A DNA stretch of 6,906 bases from Verrucomicrobiaceae bacterium (GCA_947372405.1 CANBTO010000267.1:1-6906), one strand, 5' to 3'; counted from the first letter of the stretch, positions 1 to 6,906 are shown. The notes: a model not told the origin generated them from the sequence alone. A program made the numbers and translations.

Positions 1-2
1 TC

Positions 3-209
3 CGAAAGGATCTCCAAACCACGCCGCACCAATTCTGGGACCGCCTTCGCATCGAGCACGCCCAAAGCCGTCTGAGGCAGCCCGACATCCGCATCAAGGA
101 GGTTGCGATCGACCTCGGATTCAAGCACCTGTCGCACTTTTCCAAGTGGTTCAAACGGCATGCGGGAATCACCCCGCAGTCTGTAGGTGAACGAGGTCCT
201 TGGCGCTGA
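3..209 (+). CDS. AraC/XylS-family transcriptional regulator, C-terminal end (5' part outside window)
   Basis: The reading frame enters from the left edge and ends at TGA 207-209, giving 68 residues. It has the second helix-turn-helix of the AraC/XylS DNA-binding domain. An FWDRLRIEHAQ helix is followed by the segment IKEVAIDLGFKHLSHFSKWF and then the family signature ending in FKRHAGITPQ. These match the usual order of the family: the linking helix with RIEHA, then the I..VA...GF...S.FS..FK...G.TP motif. The protein stops 9 residues after TPQ, a normal end for the family. The ligand-binding or sensor part lies outside the window, so the target and inducer cannot be inferred. The gene faces the tRNA gene convergently across 136 bases. 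No clear terminator follows the stop. Family assignment is secure and specific function is unknown. Confidence 0.9.
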   Translation, partial: RKDLQTTPHQFWDRLRIEHAQSRLRQPDIRIKEVAIDLGFKHLSHFSKWFKRHAGITPQSVGERGPWR

Positions 210-345
210 GTTCTGAAATCACAACAAGCAGAGGGCTTTGGTTGAGTGGCAGGCCTTGGTGCCTGGTGCCGAAAGCAGAGTCATTGTCACCGGATTCGCT
301 ACCAGTAGAGGTCTTTTTGTGTTCAGGCCTGACGTGTACGCCGGG
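210..345. other. Non-coding spacer between the araC-type gene and tRNA-Thr
   Basis: I see no credible gene in these 136 bases. An open frame of 71 residues crosses it on the minus strand, but it runs through the tRNA and the end of the AraC-type gene, so it is judged spurious. The spacer holds a perfect tandem repeat of TGGTGCC (257-263 and 264-270) and a 10-base palindrome TCAGGCCTGA (323-332) just past the tRNA 3' end. Neither is followed by a T-run in the right direction, so neither is called as a terminator. Confidence 0.6.
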
Positions 346-420
346 TGGAGCCGCTGGTCGGATTTGAACCGACGACCTGCTCATTACGAATGAGCTGCTC
401 TACCCCTGAGCTACAGCGGC
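346..420 (-). tRNA. tRNA-Thr (anticodon CGU)
   Basis: Read on the minus strand, 75 bases fold into a complete cloverleaf. There is a 7-bp acceptor stem (GCCGCTG with CAGCGGC), a GCTC/GAGC D-arm, and a 5-bp anticodon stem GCTCA/TGAGC with loop TTCGTAA. A 5-base variable region and a GTCGG/CCGAC T-arm with loop TTCGAAT follow. The anticodon CGT sits at 386-388 and reads ACG threonine codons. The overall sequence resembles bacterial tRNA-Thr(CGU). The 3' CCA is encoded (TGG at 346-348 on the + strand). The base before CCA is T, where E. coli tRNA-Thr has A. The gene lies 155 bases downstream of the transporter gene on the same strand, so read-through co-transcription is possible. No internal tRNA promoter was recognised. 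Confidence 0.97.
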
Positions 421-575
421 GTTCACGGGCCGTTTCCGATGTTGCGGATGAGTATTCCGCAGGCGTTTTTGGAAACGCTCGCGGACGCGATTGGTAGCCT
501 GAGCTTTACGGGGATCAAGAAAAAACCGTTCCGCAATTGGAGGGGACTCGAAACTGTAACGTGATGGATTCCGGA
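421..575. other. Non-coding spacer between tRNA-Thr and the transporter gene
   Basis: No gene is supported in these 155 bases. Apart from the inverted repeats at 431-478, the region has an A-run at 519-525 (T-run on the minus strand) 51 bases past the transporter stop. I found no convincing GC stem directly before that run, so an intrinsic terminator for the transporter gene is not called. A promoter for the tRNA must lie here if the tRNA is transcribed independently, but no clear -35/-10 pair stands out. Confidence 0.5.
431..478 (-). repeat. Nested inverted repeats upstream of tRNA-Thr
   Basis: Three perfect stems can be drawn here: GCGTTT/AAACGC at 463-468 and 473-478 (4-base loop), GCGGA/TCCGC at 444-448 and 456-460 (7-base loop), and CGTTTCC/GGAAACG at 431-437 and 471-477. 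The last encloses the second stem but shares bases with the first, so the RNA could switch between two folds. On the minus strand the element sits between the transporter stop and the tRNA 5' end. No T-run follows it in that direction, so it does not look like a simple terminator. It could mark tRNA precursor processing or a promoter-region fold. The pairing is seen directly and the function is unknown. Confidence 0.45.
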
Positions 576-3500
576 TCAGTGCGTCTGGCGGTTCTGACGG
601 GAAATGATCAGGGTGGATGCGACGCCGCAGGCCAGGACGATACCGAGGAGGATGAATCCGCAGTATTTTTCGGTATCCAAATCGTCGTTGTTCTCCTCGT
701 ATCTGAGGGTTTTATTGGGGGTGGCGGTGGCCCAAGGCAGGGGTTTCTTGAGAGCGTGGAAAACGATGCGGTTTTCCTTGTTCCGATAGTCGTTGCGGAA
801 GGTTTCCGCCTCGCGGACGATAAGGTCGATTCGTTCGTTGACGAAGAACTCGGATGCGGGCTGCGCATTGGGATCATCCGGCCAGAGTTTCATGGTCTCC
901 ACCTCCACGCGGGTGCCTGAGGCGGCGGAGCGGCGGATGCGCGAGAGCAGATCCTCGGCTTCGGCGGCGTTGGTGGCTCCTGCGGCTAGCAGGTGGCGGA
1001 GTCCCTCCTTGGTGAGTTCGAAGCGCTCAGACTCGCCTTTTTCCATGGGTGCTTCAAGATGGCGCACCTTGTCGATGCGGCGTTGGAGGCGGAGGCGCTC
1101 GATTTCGAAGGGATTGCGCGCGGCCTGCGCCACGATCATGGCCTCGTAGGCGTAGCGCAGCGGCATGATGGCTGCTGGCACGGGCACACCGCCCTGTTCG
1201 CGGATGTCCTTTGCGTCCATGAACAGCCCGCGGTTCATCTCGCGGTAGGGCACGAGCGCGCCGGCAAGAAGCATCTGCGGCACTAACAGCAGCGGGACGG
1301 AGGTGAGGGCCGCGCGCTCGGTTTTCACCATCGAGGAGACGACCAGCGCCATGGCGGTGCCGGTGAGCGCGGTGAGCGTCATCCACATCCAGTGGTAGAA
1401 CTGCATGCCTTCGATCTCGAGGAAATGGTTTCCAACGAGCAGATAGGTATAACATTGAGCCGCGGCGACGAGGCCGAGGGCGCAGAACTTGGCGGTGACG
1501 TATGAAGCCGCGCCGGGCTGGCAGTTTCGCTCGCGCCGCAGCGTGGGGCGGTCCCGCAGGACCTCGGTCGCGGAATTGGTGAGGCCGAGGAACATGGCGA
1601 CGGTGGCGCTGAGAAACAGATAGGCCGGAATGTGCAGCGCGGTGGAGAACTTGTAAGGGCCGTCCGGCGAGGAACGCAGGGTGATGGACACCAGGGCGGC
1701 CAGCAGCGGTGCTTCCAGACAGGTGCTGTAGATGGTGCCGCGGTTCCTGAGCTTGGAGAAAAGCGCGCGCAGGAAATGGGTGGCGAAGACGGCGATTACC
1801 GCATGGATGCGCCGCGAAGGGCGGGGTGGCAACGGCAGGCTTTCGTCGGGCTCAGCTTCGCCTTGCCGTGCGATGGGGGAGCCGCCGAGCTTGAGGGCCT
1901 GCATCAGGTCCGCACTTTCGAAGCGTTCCTGCCAGAAAGTGGAGGGGAAACGGCGGGCCGCGCCGGTGTTGGAGCCACCACCGATCGCGCTGAGCGGTGT
2001 TTCGAGGACATCGAAAACGAAGTCCGCGCCGAGCGGGGACTTGGCGGTGATGGACGGGTGGGCGATGCCGAGTTCCTCGCAGGCATCCCGGAAATAACCG
2101 ACCATGCCGGCGGTGGTGCCGAAGTAGGCGAGGCGGCCGCCGCTGTCTAACAGGAGCACCTTGTCGAAAAGGCGCAGCACCGGCGCGCCGGGGCGGTGCA
2201 GCGAGGCGATGACAATTTTTTCGCGGGCGAGCGAGCGCAGGGTTTCGGCAACGTGTTCCGAATCCTTGGATGAGAGGCCGGAGATGGGTTCGTCGAAAAG
2301 GAAGACTTCCGCCCGGCTGCCGAGATCGAGACCGAGGTTGAGTCTGCTGCGTTCGCCGCCGGAGATGGTCTTGTCTCCGGGCGAGCCGACGGTGCGGCGG
2401 GCGATGGACTGTAATCCAAGCTCGGCCAGCATGCTGTCCACACGGCGCTCGTGTTCTGCCAGAGAGAGCGCGGGGCGGCGGATGGTCACCGCGTGGCGCA
2501 GGTGTTCACGGACGGTGAGCTGCGGATTGAGCGCCTCTTCCTGCGGCATGTAGGCGATGAACGGCACGAGGTGCTCGCGGCGTTCGTAAAGCGAGATGCC
2601 GTTGAGTTTCACCGCGCCGCGGGTGGGCTCGCGCTGGCCTGATAGAACAGCAAGCAAGGTGCTCTTGCCACTGCCGCTGGGGCCGATGATGCAGAGCATC
2701 TCGCCACGTTTCACCTCGAAGTTGATGTGATCCAGCGCGCGCGAATCCGGCCCGAAATCGTGGATCAGGTCTTCAACCCGCAGGGATTCGATGAGTGTGC
2801 GTTCCTCGTCGAGGAAGCCTTCACTGAAGCGGCAGCGCACTGACTGGCTTCCTGAAAGGCGGATCAGCGAGCCGTCTCGCAGCGGGGCGGACAGGCGGAC
2901 CTGTACGCCGTCCACCATGATCGGTCCGTTGCTCTCGCGGATCTGCAGCTCGCCCTCTGCGCGCTGTGCGTCGTAGCGGATGAAGAGGACGGTTTTCGGG
3001 GAGAGCTTCGGACCTAACAGAAGATCGCCGCGCGAGAGGGAGGCAGCGTCGTTGGAAACGAGGTATTCCTGGCGGTCGCCAGCGAGCCGGAAGCGTCTGC
3101 CGGACTGGGTGGCCTTGCGACGAAGTTCGTTGATGGAGAGGCTGAAACCCGATTCGTCGCCGAGGCGTTCGTGATTCCGGCAGATGACGACGTCGCCCTT
3201 TTTCAGAGGCCCGCGGCTGCCGGCATGCAGTTCGGTGTCCCGCAGCGCCTCGACCTCCGCGTCCAGTCCGAAGCGGACGCGCAGCGAGCTCTGCCGGCCA
3301 AGGGTGCGCTCCGCGGTGAGTTTCGAATCGACGGATTCCAGATAGATCGAAGGCGCGTTGCCGGTGCGCTTTACGTCGAGGAAGAACATCAGGTCCTCGA
3401 AGCTCAGCGTCCATCCCGGGACTACCAAAGGCTGGCGCTCGCGCATGCGGAGGAAGGAGCCGGTTTCCACCGACCTGCCGCGGATCCACAGCGGTGCGGA

Positions 3501-4133
3501 GCCGGTGTTTCTAACAAGAATGAGGTCGCCCGCCCGGTAAACCCTGAACTCGTGGTCCACTGCGGCGGGGGGAAGCATGACGTCCGCGCCGTCCCTGCCA
3601 AAAATGAGGCGTTCGAAGGGGAGGTCCGCATCCGCCGGTGTCTCCAGATCGCCGCGCATCTCGCGCATGATCGCAGTGCCGAAATCCGGCCTGCCAAGGC
3701 GGCGCATGAAGACCTCGAAGCTCGCCCGGTTTCTTTCCGAGCGCCCGGCGGCGTCCACCAACGTGAACAACTGCAATCCCAGAGCGAGCTTGCTCGAATC
3801 GCTATAGCTGTCCTTGAGTTCCGCGGCGAGTCCCTGCAAGGCTTGCGGACTTTTCACCGCGCGCTGCAGGCGCCGGCCGAGCCAGCCGTGGTCCACTTCG
3901 GGGAAAGCGCTGCGCAGCATGTCGAGGATCAGGTCCGCCTCCAGCGGGCTGAGTTCGCCGTCGAGTGTTGCGAAAGCGGCGAACGCATCCACCAGCACGC
4001 CCACCTGGGCGTCCGCTCCGGGGCGCAGGGCCCGCAGGCGTCCCACACCCGGAATCGCTCGCAACCAGCGCATCACGCGCTCCCTGGCATGCGGCGCATG
4101 GCGGGGGTCTCTGGGTGGTGCGGGCGGTTCCAT
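576..4133 (-). CDS. ABCG-like ABC-2 transporter (ATPase-permease fusion) with N-terminal TerB-like and FHA-like domains
   Basis: This 1185-residue protein has a recognisable ABC ATPase followed by a membrane domain, as in ABCG-type half-transporters. Residues about 42-148 resemble TerB, with acidic motifs [12 protein letters not shown] and [10 protein letters not shown]. Residues about 172-255 and 355-440 are FHA-like. The first keeps GR (179-180), H194 and N209, with A in place of the usual S. The second keeps the NGPIMVDG and LRDGSLIRL half. The ATPase (about 451-665) has Walker A GPSGSGKS (484-491), Q531, signature SGGER (591-595), Walker B FLFDEP with E615, and H646. Six membrane segments are likely near 803-820, 836-854, 883-901, 915-935, 943-963 and 1158-1178, with the ABCG-like stretch [12 protein letters not shown] after the second. 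About 195 mostly charged residues separate the last two. Mycobacterial Rv1747 also joins FHA domains to an ABCG-type exporter; the substrate here is unknown. The start is uncertain. The first ATG follows an in-frame TAG by 12 bases and lacks a Shine-Dalgarno site. The ATG at 4073 has AGGGAG six bases upstream and would give 1165 residues. Confidence 0.92.
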   Translation of the reverse strand: MEPPAPPRDPRHAPHARERVMRWLRAIPGVGRLRALRPGADAQVGVLVDAFAAFATLDGELSPLEADLILDMLRSAFPEVDHGWLGRRLQRAVKSPQALQGLAAELKDSYSDSSKLALGLQLFTLVDAAGRSERNRASFEVFMRRLGRPDFGTAIMREMRGDLETPADADLPFERLIFGRDGADVMLPPAAVDHEFRVYRAGDLILVRNTGSAPLWIRGRSVETGSFLRMRERQPLVVPGWTLSFEDLMFFLDVKRTGNAPSIYLESVDSKLTAERTLGRQSSLRVRFGLDAEVEALRDTELHAGSRGPLKKGDVVICRNHERLGDESGFSLSINELRRKATQSGRRFRLAGDRQEYLVSNDAASLSRGDLLLGPKLSPKTVLFIRYDAQRAEGELQIRESNGPIMVDGVQVRLSAPLRDGSLIRLSGSQSVRCRFSEGFLDEERTLIESLRVEDLIHDFGPDSRALDHINFEVKRGEMLCIIGPSGSGKSTLLAVLSGQREPTRGAVKLNGISLYERREHLVPFIAYMPQEEALNPQLTVREHLRHAVTIRRPALSLAEHERRVDSMLAELGLQSIARRTVGSPGDKTISGGERSRLNLGLDLGSRAEVFLFDEPISGLSSKDSEHVAETLRSLAREKIVIASLHRPGAPVLRLFDKVLLLDSGGRLAYFGTTAGMVGYFRDACEELGIAHPSITAKSPLGADFVFDVLETPLSAIGGGSNTGAARRFPSTFWQERFESADLMQALKLGGSPIARQGEAEPDESLPLPPRPSRRIHAVIAVFATHFLRALFSKLRNRGTIYSTCLEAPLLAALVSITLRSSPDGPYKFSTALHIPAYLFLSATVAMFLGLTNSATEVLRDRPTLRRERNCQPGAASYVTAKFCALGLVAAAQCYTYLLVGNHFLEIEGMQFYHWMWMTLTALTGTAMALVVSSMVKTERAALTSVPLLLVPQMLLAGALVPYREMNRGLFMDAKDIREQGGVPVPAAIMPLRYAYEAMIVAQAARNPFEIERLRLQRRIDKVRHLEAPMEKGESERFELTKEGLRHLLAAGATNAAEAEDLLSRIRRSAASGTRVEVETMKLWPDDPNAQPASEFFVNERIDLIVREAETFRNDYRNKENRIVFHALKKPLPWATATPNKTLRYEENNDDLDTEKYCGFILLGIVLACGVASTLIISRQNRQTH
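4076..4085 (-). promoter_or_regulatory. Candidate ribosome binding site for an internal transporter start at 4073
   Basis: On the minus strand AGGGAG lies six bases before the in-frame ATG at 4071-4073. The upstream ATG at 4131-4133 has no purine-rich site. The 20 residues between the two starts are rich in Pro, Arg and His and show no domain character, which fits a leader wrongly included in the reading frame. This favours translation from 4073, but the evidence is one motif only. Confidence 0.45.
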
Positions 4134-4139
4134 ACCGGT

Positions 4140-4169
4140 GTTCTAGGCAGACCTGCCGCCCGCCCGCAA
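4140..4169 (-). promoter_or_regulatory. Candidate promoter of the transporter gene
   Basis: On the minus strand TTGCGG (4164-4169) and TAGAAC (4140-4145) are 18 bases apart. They match 3 of 6 and 4 of 6 positions of the sigma-70 consensus. Transcription would begin near 4132, at the first ATG, leaving a leader of about 60 bases before the ATG at 4073. The match is weak and is offered only because its position agrees with the internal start. Confidence 0.22.
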
Positions 4170-4178
4170 GACCCACGC

Positions 4179-4204
4179 AAAAAAGGGGTTTGCTTTTCAC
4201 CCCC
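4179..4204 (-). terminator. Weak intrinsic-terminator-like hairpin in the divergent region
   Basis: Read on the minus strand, GGGGT (4199-4203) pairs with ACCCC (4185-4189) across a 9-base loop, and six Ts follow (4179-4184). A further G-U pair can extend the stem. It lies upstream of the transporter and would stop leftward transcription that starts in the ftsH leader. If the transporter promoter lies to its left, it would insulate the two divergent units. The stem is short, so activity is uncertain. Confidence 0.35.
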
Positions 4205-4216
4205 ATACGTTATCCT
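4190..4216 (+). promoter_or_regulatory. Candidate ftsH promoter
   Basis: TTGCTT (4190-4195) and TATCCT (4211-4216) lie 15 bases apart, each with 4 of 6 matches to the sigma-70 consensus. The spacing is shorter than the ideal 17. Transcription would begin near 4223, directly before the GC inverted repeat at 4225, so the hairpin would form at the very 5' end of the ftsH mRNA. This is a by-eye match with low certainty. Confidence 0.28.
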
Positions 4217-4224
4217 TGCTTGCT

Positions 4225-4286
4225 CCCGGGCGTCTTGGCTGGCGCGGCAGAAACGCCGTATCAATTGCCGCCGCCCGGGTTTTTTT
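4225..4286 (+). promoter_or_regulatory. Terminator-like leader hairpin with T-run just before ftsH
   Basis: CCCGGGCG (4225-4232) pairs perfectly with CGCCCGGG (4272-4279), and seven Ts follow at 4280-4286. A second perfect stem, GCGGCA/TGCCGC (4244-4249 and 4266-4271), stacks directly on the first along its 3' arm, leaving an 11-base bulge on the 5' side. The T-run ends eight bases before the ftsH ATG at 4295. GC stem plus T-run is the layout of an intrinsic terminator, so this may be an attenuator in the ftsH leader. It could also terminate an upstream transcript, or control access to the start codon. The inner loop can also form CGGC/GCCG (4245-4248 and 4255-4258), a competing fold. The structure is seen in the sequence and the role is inferred. 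Confidence 0.5.
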
Positions 4287-4294
4287 ACTCCGCC

Positions 4295-6661
4295 ATGTCC
4301 GACTCACCGAATTCCACCCCACCTCAGAACAACCCGAACCGGTCCCCCGGAGAAGCCAACGGTTTCAACTGGCGGCTGCTCATTTTGCTCGGCGTAGCCT
4401 CCCTTATTCTTGGTCTGGCATTCTTCGGACCGGCGATGAACAAGACGGTGAAAACCCTTTCCTACGCGGAGTTCCGCGAGTTATGGAATCAAGATCGCAT
4501 CATCAAGGAAGATCCGATCAAGCGCCCTCTCAAGGTCGTCACCAGCGATACCGCCTATGATGCCTTGATCACAGGGTGGGTGGCTCCGGAAATGGTCGCG
4601 CCCAAGGAAGGAGCGCAGAAGAAACGCAGCGATTTCCAAGTGCGCGTGAACCTCGATCTCCAGGGAAGCCAGATCCGCACGATACTCGGTGACGACGTGC
4701 GCATGCAGCAGATCAAGTCCACCTCCGAAGCTCCGCTTGAAGGCGACGTGGAGGCTCTTTCACTTGCGGATTTCCGCAAGGCCCTTGCGCTCGGACAGAT
4801 CAAGATCGATGACTCGGTCAATCCGCTGCGCGTTCTAACCAAATCGGATTCGAGGGATGCGGTGATCGTCGGCACCCGGGAAGTGGTCACGAATCTGGTC
4901 ACACAGAAGGACGCGAACGGCAAACCAGTCGAGGCGGTTCCCTTCCGCGTCGAGGTTTCCACCGTGATCCAAGGCGAGGAACTCCGCGAACTCGTCGCGG
5001 GCAAGGCGATCTACGAGCGCACCAGCGATTACCTGAAGAGCGCTCTTTTCACCTTCCTGCCCTTCCTTCTGGTCATCGGTATCCTGTTCTTCCTTTTCCG
5101 CCAGCAGATGAAATCCGCAGGTCGTGGTGCGATGTCTTTCGGCAAGAGCAAGGCGCGCCTTCTCACGATGGACCGCAACAAGGTCACCTTCAAGGACGTG
5201 GCCGGCATCCAGGAAGCCAAGGAGGAGCTCTTCGAAATCGTCGATTTCCTGCGTGATCCCCGCAAGTTCCAGAAACTCGGCGGTTCCATACCCAAGGGCG
5301 TCCTGATGGTCGGTTCGCCCGGCACCGGCAAAACCTTGTTGGCTCGCGCCATCGCCGGTGAGGCGGACGTGCCGTTCTTCTCGATCTCCGGATCGGACTT
5401 CGTCGAGATGTTTGTCGGCGTCGGCGCATCGCGCGTCCGCGACATGTTCGAGCAGGGCAAGAAACACGCGCCCTGCCTGATTTTCATCGATGAAATCGAC
5501 GCCGTCGGCCGGCACCGCGGACACGGAATGGGTGGTGGTCACGACGAGCGTGAACAGACCCTGAACCAGCTGTTGGTCGAAATGGACGGCTTTGACACGC
5601 AGGAAGGCGTCATCATCATCGCGGCGACTAACAGACCCGATGTGCTTGATCCCGCCCTGCTTCGCCCGGGCCGTTTCGACCGCCAGGTGACCATCAATCT
5701 GCCGGACGTCAACGGCCGCGAGGAAATCCTCCGTGTGCATGTGAAGAAGATCAAACTCGCCGCCGGCGTGGACCTGTCGAAAATCGCCAAGGGCACTCCG
5801 GGTTTCTCCGGCGCGGAACTCGCAAACCTGGTCAACGAGGCCGCCCTGTTAGCCGCCCGCCGTGGACTCAATGCCGTCACGCTCGACGAGATGGAGGAAG
5901 CCCGCGACAAGGTTCGCTGGGGCCGTGAGCGCCGCAGTCTCGCCATGTCGGACAAGGAGAAGATCGGCACCGCATGGCACGAGGCCGGACACGCCTACCT
6001 CAACATGGTGCTGCCGCACACCAATCCGCTGCACAAGGTCACCATCATCCCGCGCGGTCCTTATCTTGGCGCGACGATGTATCTGCCGGAAGGAGACAAG
6101 TATTCCACGCAGAAGAAGGAGGCGCTCGCCAACCTCATCGTCACCATGGGTGGTCGTATCGCCGAATCCTTCCACAGCGACGACGTTTCAAACGGCGCAT
6201 CCGGCGACATCCGCCAGGCCACCTCGCTCGCCCGCCACATGGTCTGCGAGTGGGGAATGAGCGATCAACTCGGCATGGTGGAGTATGGCGAGGGGGATTC
6301 CCCCGTGTTCCTCGCCCGTGATATGGCGAAGTCCCGCAACTACTCGGAGGAAACCGCCCGCGTCATTGATTCGGAGATCAAGCGGTTCATCGATGAAGCC
6401 TACGCGACCGCCGAACGCATCCTCAACGAAGGTCGCGACAAGGTGGCGCTCATCGCCAACGCCTTGCTGGAATTCGAGACGCTGGATGCCAATCACATCC
6501 GGGATCTGATAGAATTCGGCGTGATGAAGGATCCGCCAACTGCGCCGAAGCCGCCTCCGGTGCCTGACGAGTTCAAGAAAAAGCCCGCGGCCAAGCAGGC
6601 GGGCGAAGACCGCCCCGAAGACGACGGCCCGATCCCTGGTGCGGTTGGAGCGACGGCTTGA
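4295..6661 (+). CDS. ftsH: ATP-dependent zinc metalloprotease FtsH
   Basis: FtsH is a membrane-anchored hexameric AAA+ protease that extracts and degrades damaged membrane proteins and some short-lived cytosolic regulators. This 788-residue protein has membrane segments at about 26-45 and 249-268. The AAA+ module follows: Walker A GSPGTGKT (340-347; S replaces the common second P), pore FVG (373-375), Walker B LIFIDE (395-400), and the second region of homology [19 protein letters not shown] with R460 and R463. The protease site is HEAGH (562-566), with D638 in [11 protein letters not shown] as the likely third zinc ligand. All key catalytic residues are present. It is longer than E. coli FtsH (644 residues), mostly because about 200 residues lie between the membrane segments and appear as two repeats (about 55-132 and 155-233). 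The C-terminal tail is rich in Pro, Lys and Asp. The ATG is chosen because it precedes the first membrane segment; earlier in-frame sequence lies antisense to the transporter. No Shine-Dalgarno site is visible; a pyrimidine-rich TTTTTTTACTCC precedes the start. Confidence 0.98.
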   Translation: MSDSPNSTPPQNNPNRSPGEANGFNWRLLILLGVASLILGLAFFGPAMNKTVKTLSYAEFRELWNQDRIIKEDPIKRPLKVVTSDTAYDALITGWVAPEMVAPKEGAQKKRSDFQVRVNLDLQGSQIRTILGDDVRMQQIKSTSEAPLEGDVEALSLADFRKALALGQIKIDDSVNPLRVLTKSDSRDAVIVGTREVVTNLVTQKDANGKPVEAVPFRVEVSTVIQGEELRELVAGKAIYERTSDYLKSALFTFLPFLLVIGILFFLFRQQMKSAGRGAMSFGKSKARLLTMDRNKVTFKDVAGIQEAKEELFEIVDFLRDPRKFQKLGGSIPKGVLMVGSPGTGKTLLARAIAGEADVPFFSISGSDFVEMFVGVGASRVRDMFEQGKKHAPCLIFIDEIDAVGRHRGHGMGGGHDEREQTLNQLLVEMDGFDTQEGVIIIAATNRPDVLDPALLRPGRFDRQVTINLPDVNGREEILRVHVKKIKLAAGVDLSKIAKGTPGFSGAELANLVNEAALLAARRGLNAVTLDEMEEARDKVRWGRERRSLAMSDKEKIGTAWHEAGHAYLNMVLPHTNPLHKVTIIPRGPYLGATMYLPEGDKYSTQKKEALANLIVTMGGRIAESFHSDDVSNGASGDIRQATSLARHMVCEWGMSDQLGMVEYGEGDSPVFLARDMAKSRNYSEETARVIDSEIKRFIDEAYATAERILNEGRDKVALIANALLEFETLDANHIRDLIEFGVMKDPPTAPKPPPVPDEFKKKPAAKQAGEDRPEDDGPIPGAVGATA

Positions 6662-6690
6662 ACGTAGATTCCGCCAGGCACCTTGGATTT

Positions 6691-6711
6691 GAAGTGGAAA
6701 TCACTTCTTTT
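6691..6711 (+). terminator. Candidate ftsH terminator
   Basis: GAAGTG (6691-6696) and CACTTC (6702-6707) form a perfect 6-bp stem with a 5-base loop, followed by TTTT at 6708-6711. It begins 30 bases after the ftsH stop and overlaps the stop codon and last codons of the convergent S41 gene. The stem is only half GC and the T-run is short, so it may be weak. No comparable T-run serves the opposite direction. Confidence 0.42.
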
Positions 6712-6906
6712 CCATCGAAGCGGCGGCCGACTTCATCACCGGATCGATCCAGGTTTCCAGTTCCTTGCGTTCTTCCGGTGTGAGCGTCGAGATGTGGCAG
6801 CGTTTCTGTTGGTTCGCACGGTCTGCCGCGCTGATGGGAACCACCACATCCGGCGTGATGCCCTTAAGGTGCGGCGTGTTTCCCGATGGCGTGTGATAGG
6901 TGGCGA
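6701..6906 (-). CDS. S41-family C-terminal-processing peptidase, C-terminal end (5' part outside window)
   Basis: The minus-strand frame enters from the right edge and ends at TGA (6701-6703), giving 67 residues. The segment ATYHTPSGNTPHLKGITPDV closely follows the pattern Y-TPSG-(short stretch)-GI-PDV that closes the catalytic domain in S41 peptidases (CtpA/Prc, tail-specific proteases). These are usually exported and cleave C-terminal regions of envelope proteins. The catalytic Ser-Lys pair and any PDZ domain lie outside the window, so activity cannot be judged. The remaining tail, from about residue 26, is charged and helical and contains LTPEERKELETW. The gene converges on ftsH with 39 bases between stops. 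Family assignment rests on one motif but the match is good. It is too short to be placed in a CtpA or Prc subgroup. Confidence 0.82.
   Translation of the reverse strand, partial: ATYHTPSGNTPHLKGITPDVVVPISAADRANQQKRCHISTLTPEERKELETWIDPVMKSAAASMEKK

Noticed and set aside
257..270. Tandem TGGTGCC repeat as part of a larger repeat array
   Set aside because: Only two copies are present and nothing similar surrounds them.
346..370. tRNA 3' end as an attachment site of an integrated element
   Set aside because: No second copy of the tRNA 3' end, integrase or phage gene is present in the window.
169..384. Small minus-strand frame of 71 residues
   Set aside because: It runs through the tRNA gene and the end of the AraC-type gene, and shows no recognisable motif.
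519..525. T-run on the minus strand as an intrinsic terminator of the transporter gene
   Set aside because: No stable GC stem could be drawn immediately upstream of it.
3965..4294. N-terminal extension of the ftsH frame by 110 residues
   Set aside because: This stretch overlaps the transporter gene on the other strand and the intergenic hairpins. It is Pro/Arg-rich without domains, and ATG 4295 precedes a normal FtsH N-terminus.
3171..4397. Long + strand open frame of 408 residues opposite the transporter gene and into the ftsH leader
   Set aside because: It is antisense to a gene with clear domain motifs, has a biased composition without recognisable domains, and crosses the divergent promoter region. 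It is typical of a GC-rich shadow frame.
4835..5740. Minus-strand open frame of 301 residues opposite ftsH
   Set aside because: It lies wholly antisense to the conserved FtsH periplasmic and AAA+ coding sequence, and no family motif was seen in it.

Overview
The window carries two complete large genes, two gene ends cut by the window borders and one tRNA gene, in GC-rich DNA (roughly 60% by eye). The most likely source is a Gram-negative bacterium of the Verrucomicrobiota type, near Luteolibacter or Haloferula. This rests on an unusually long FtsH with an enlarged periplasmic part, a very large TerB/FHA-like/ABC transporter fusion, GC-rich coding and a weak Shine-Dalgarno signal at ftsH. It is an inference from protein character and was not tested by a search.

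Layout from left to right: (1) 3-209, + strand, the DNA-binding C-terminus of an AraC/XylS-family regulator, cut by the left edge. (2) 210-345, non-coding, with only a small tandem repeat and a short palindrome. (3) 346-420, - strand, tRNA-Thr(CGU) with an encoded CCA end. (4) 421-575, non-coding spacer between the tRNA and the transporter gene, containing nested inverted repeats. (5) 576-4133, - strand, an 1185-residue ABCG-like ABC-2 transporter with a TerB-like domain and degenerate FHA-like domains ahead of the ATPase. (6) 4134-4294, a divergent promoter region between the transporter and ftsH, with a strong GC inverted repeat ending in seven Ts just before the ftsH start. (7) 4295-6661, + strand, ftsH, the membrane-anchored AAA+ zinc protease. 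(8) 6662-6700, a short convergent spacer with a candidate terminator that runs into the next gene's 3' end. (9) 6701-6906, - strand, the C-terminus of a probable S41 (C-terminal-processing) peptidase, cut by the right edge.

The genes do not form one operon: the transporter and ftsH diverge, and ftsH and the S41 gene converge. The shared theme is the cell envelope: a membrane transporter, a membrane quality-control protease and an exported-type peptidase. No mobile element, CRISPR array or defence system was seen. The most notable points are the tandem duplication in the FtsH periplasmic region, the TerB/FHA-like/ABC fusion with a large loop before its last membrane segment, and the terminator-like hairpin in the ftsH leader.
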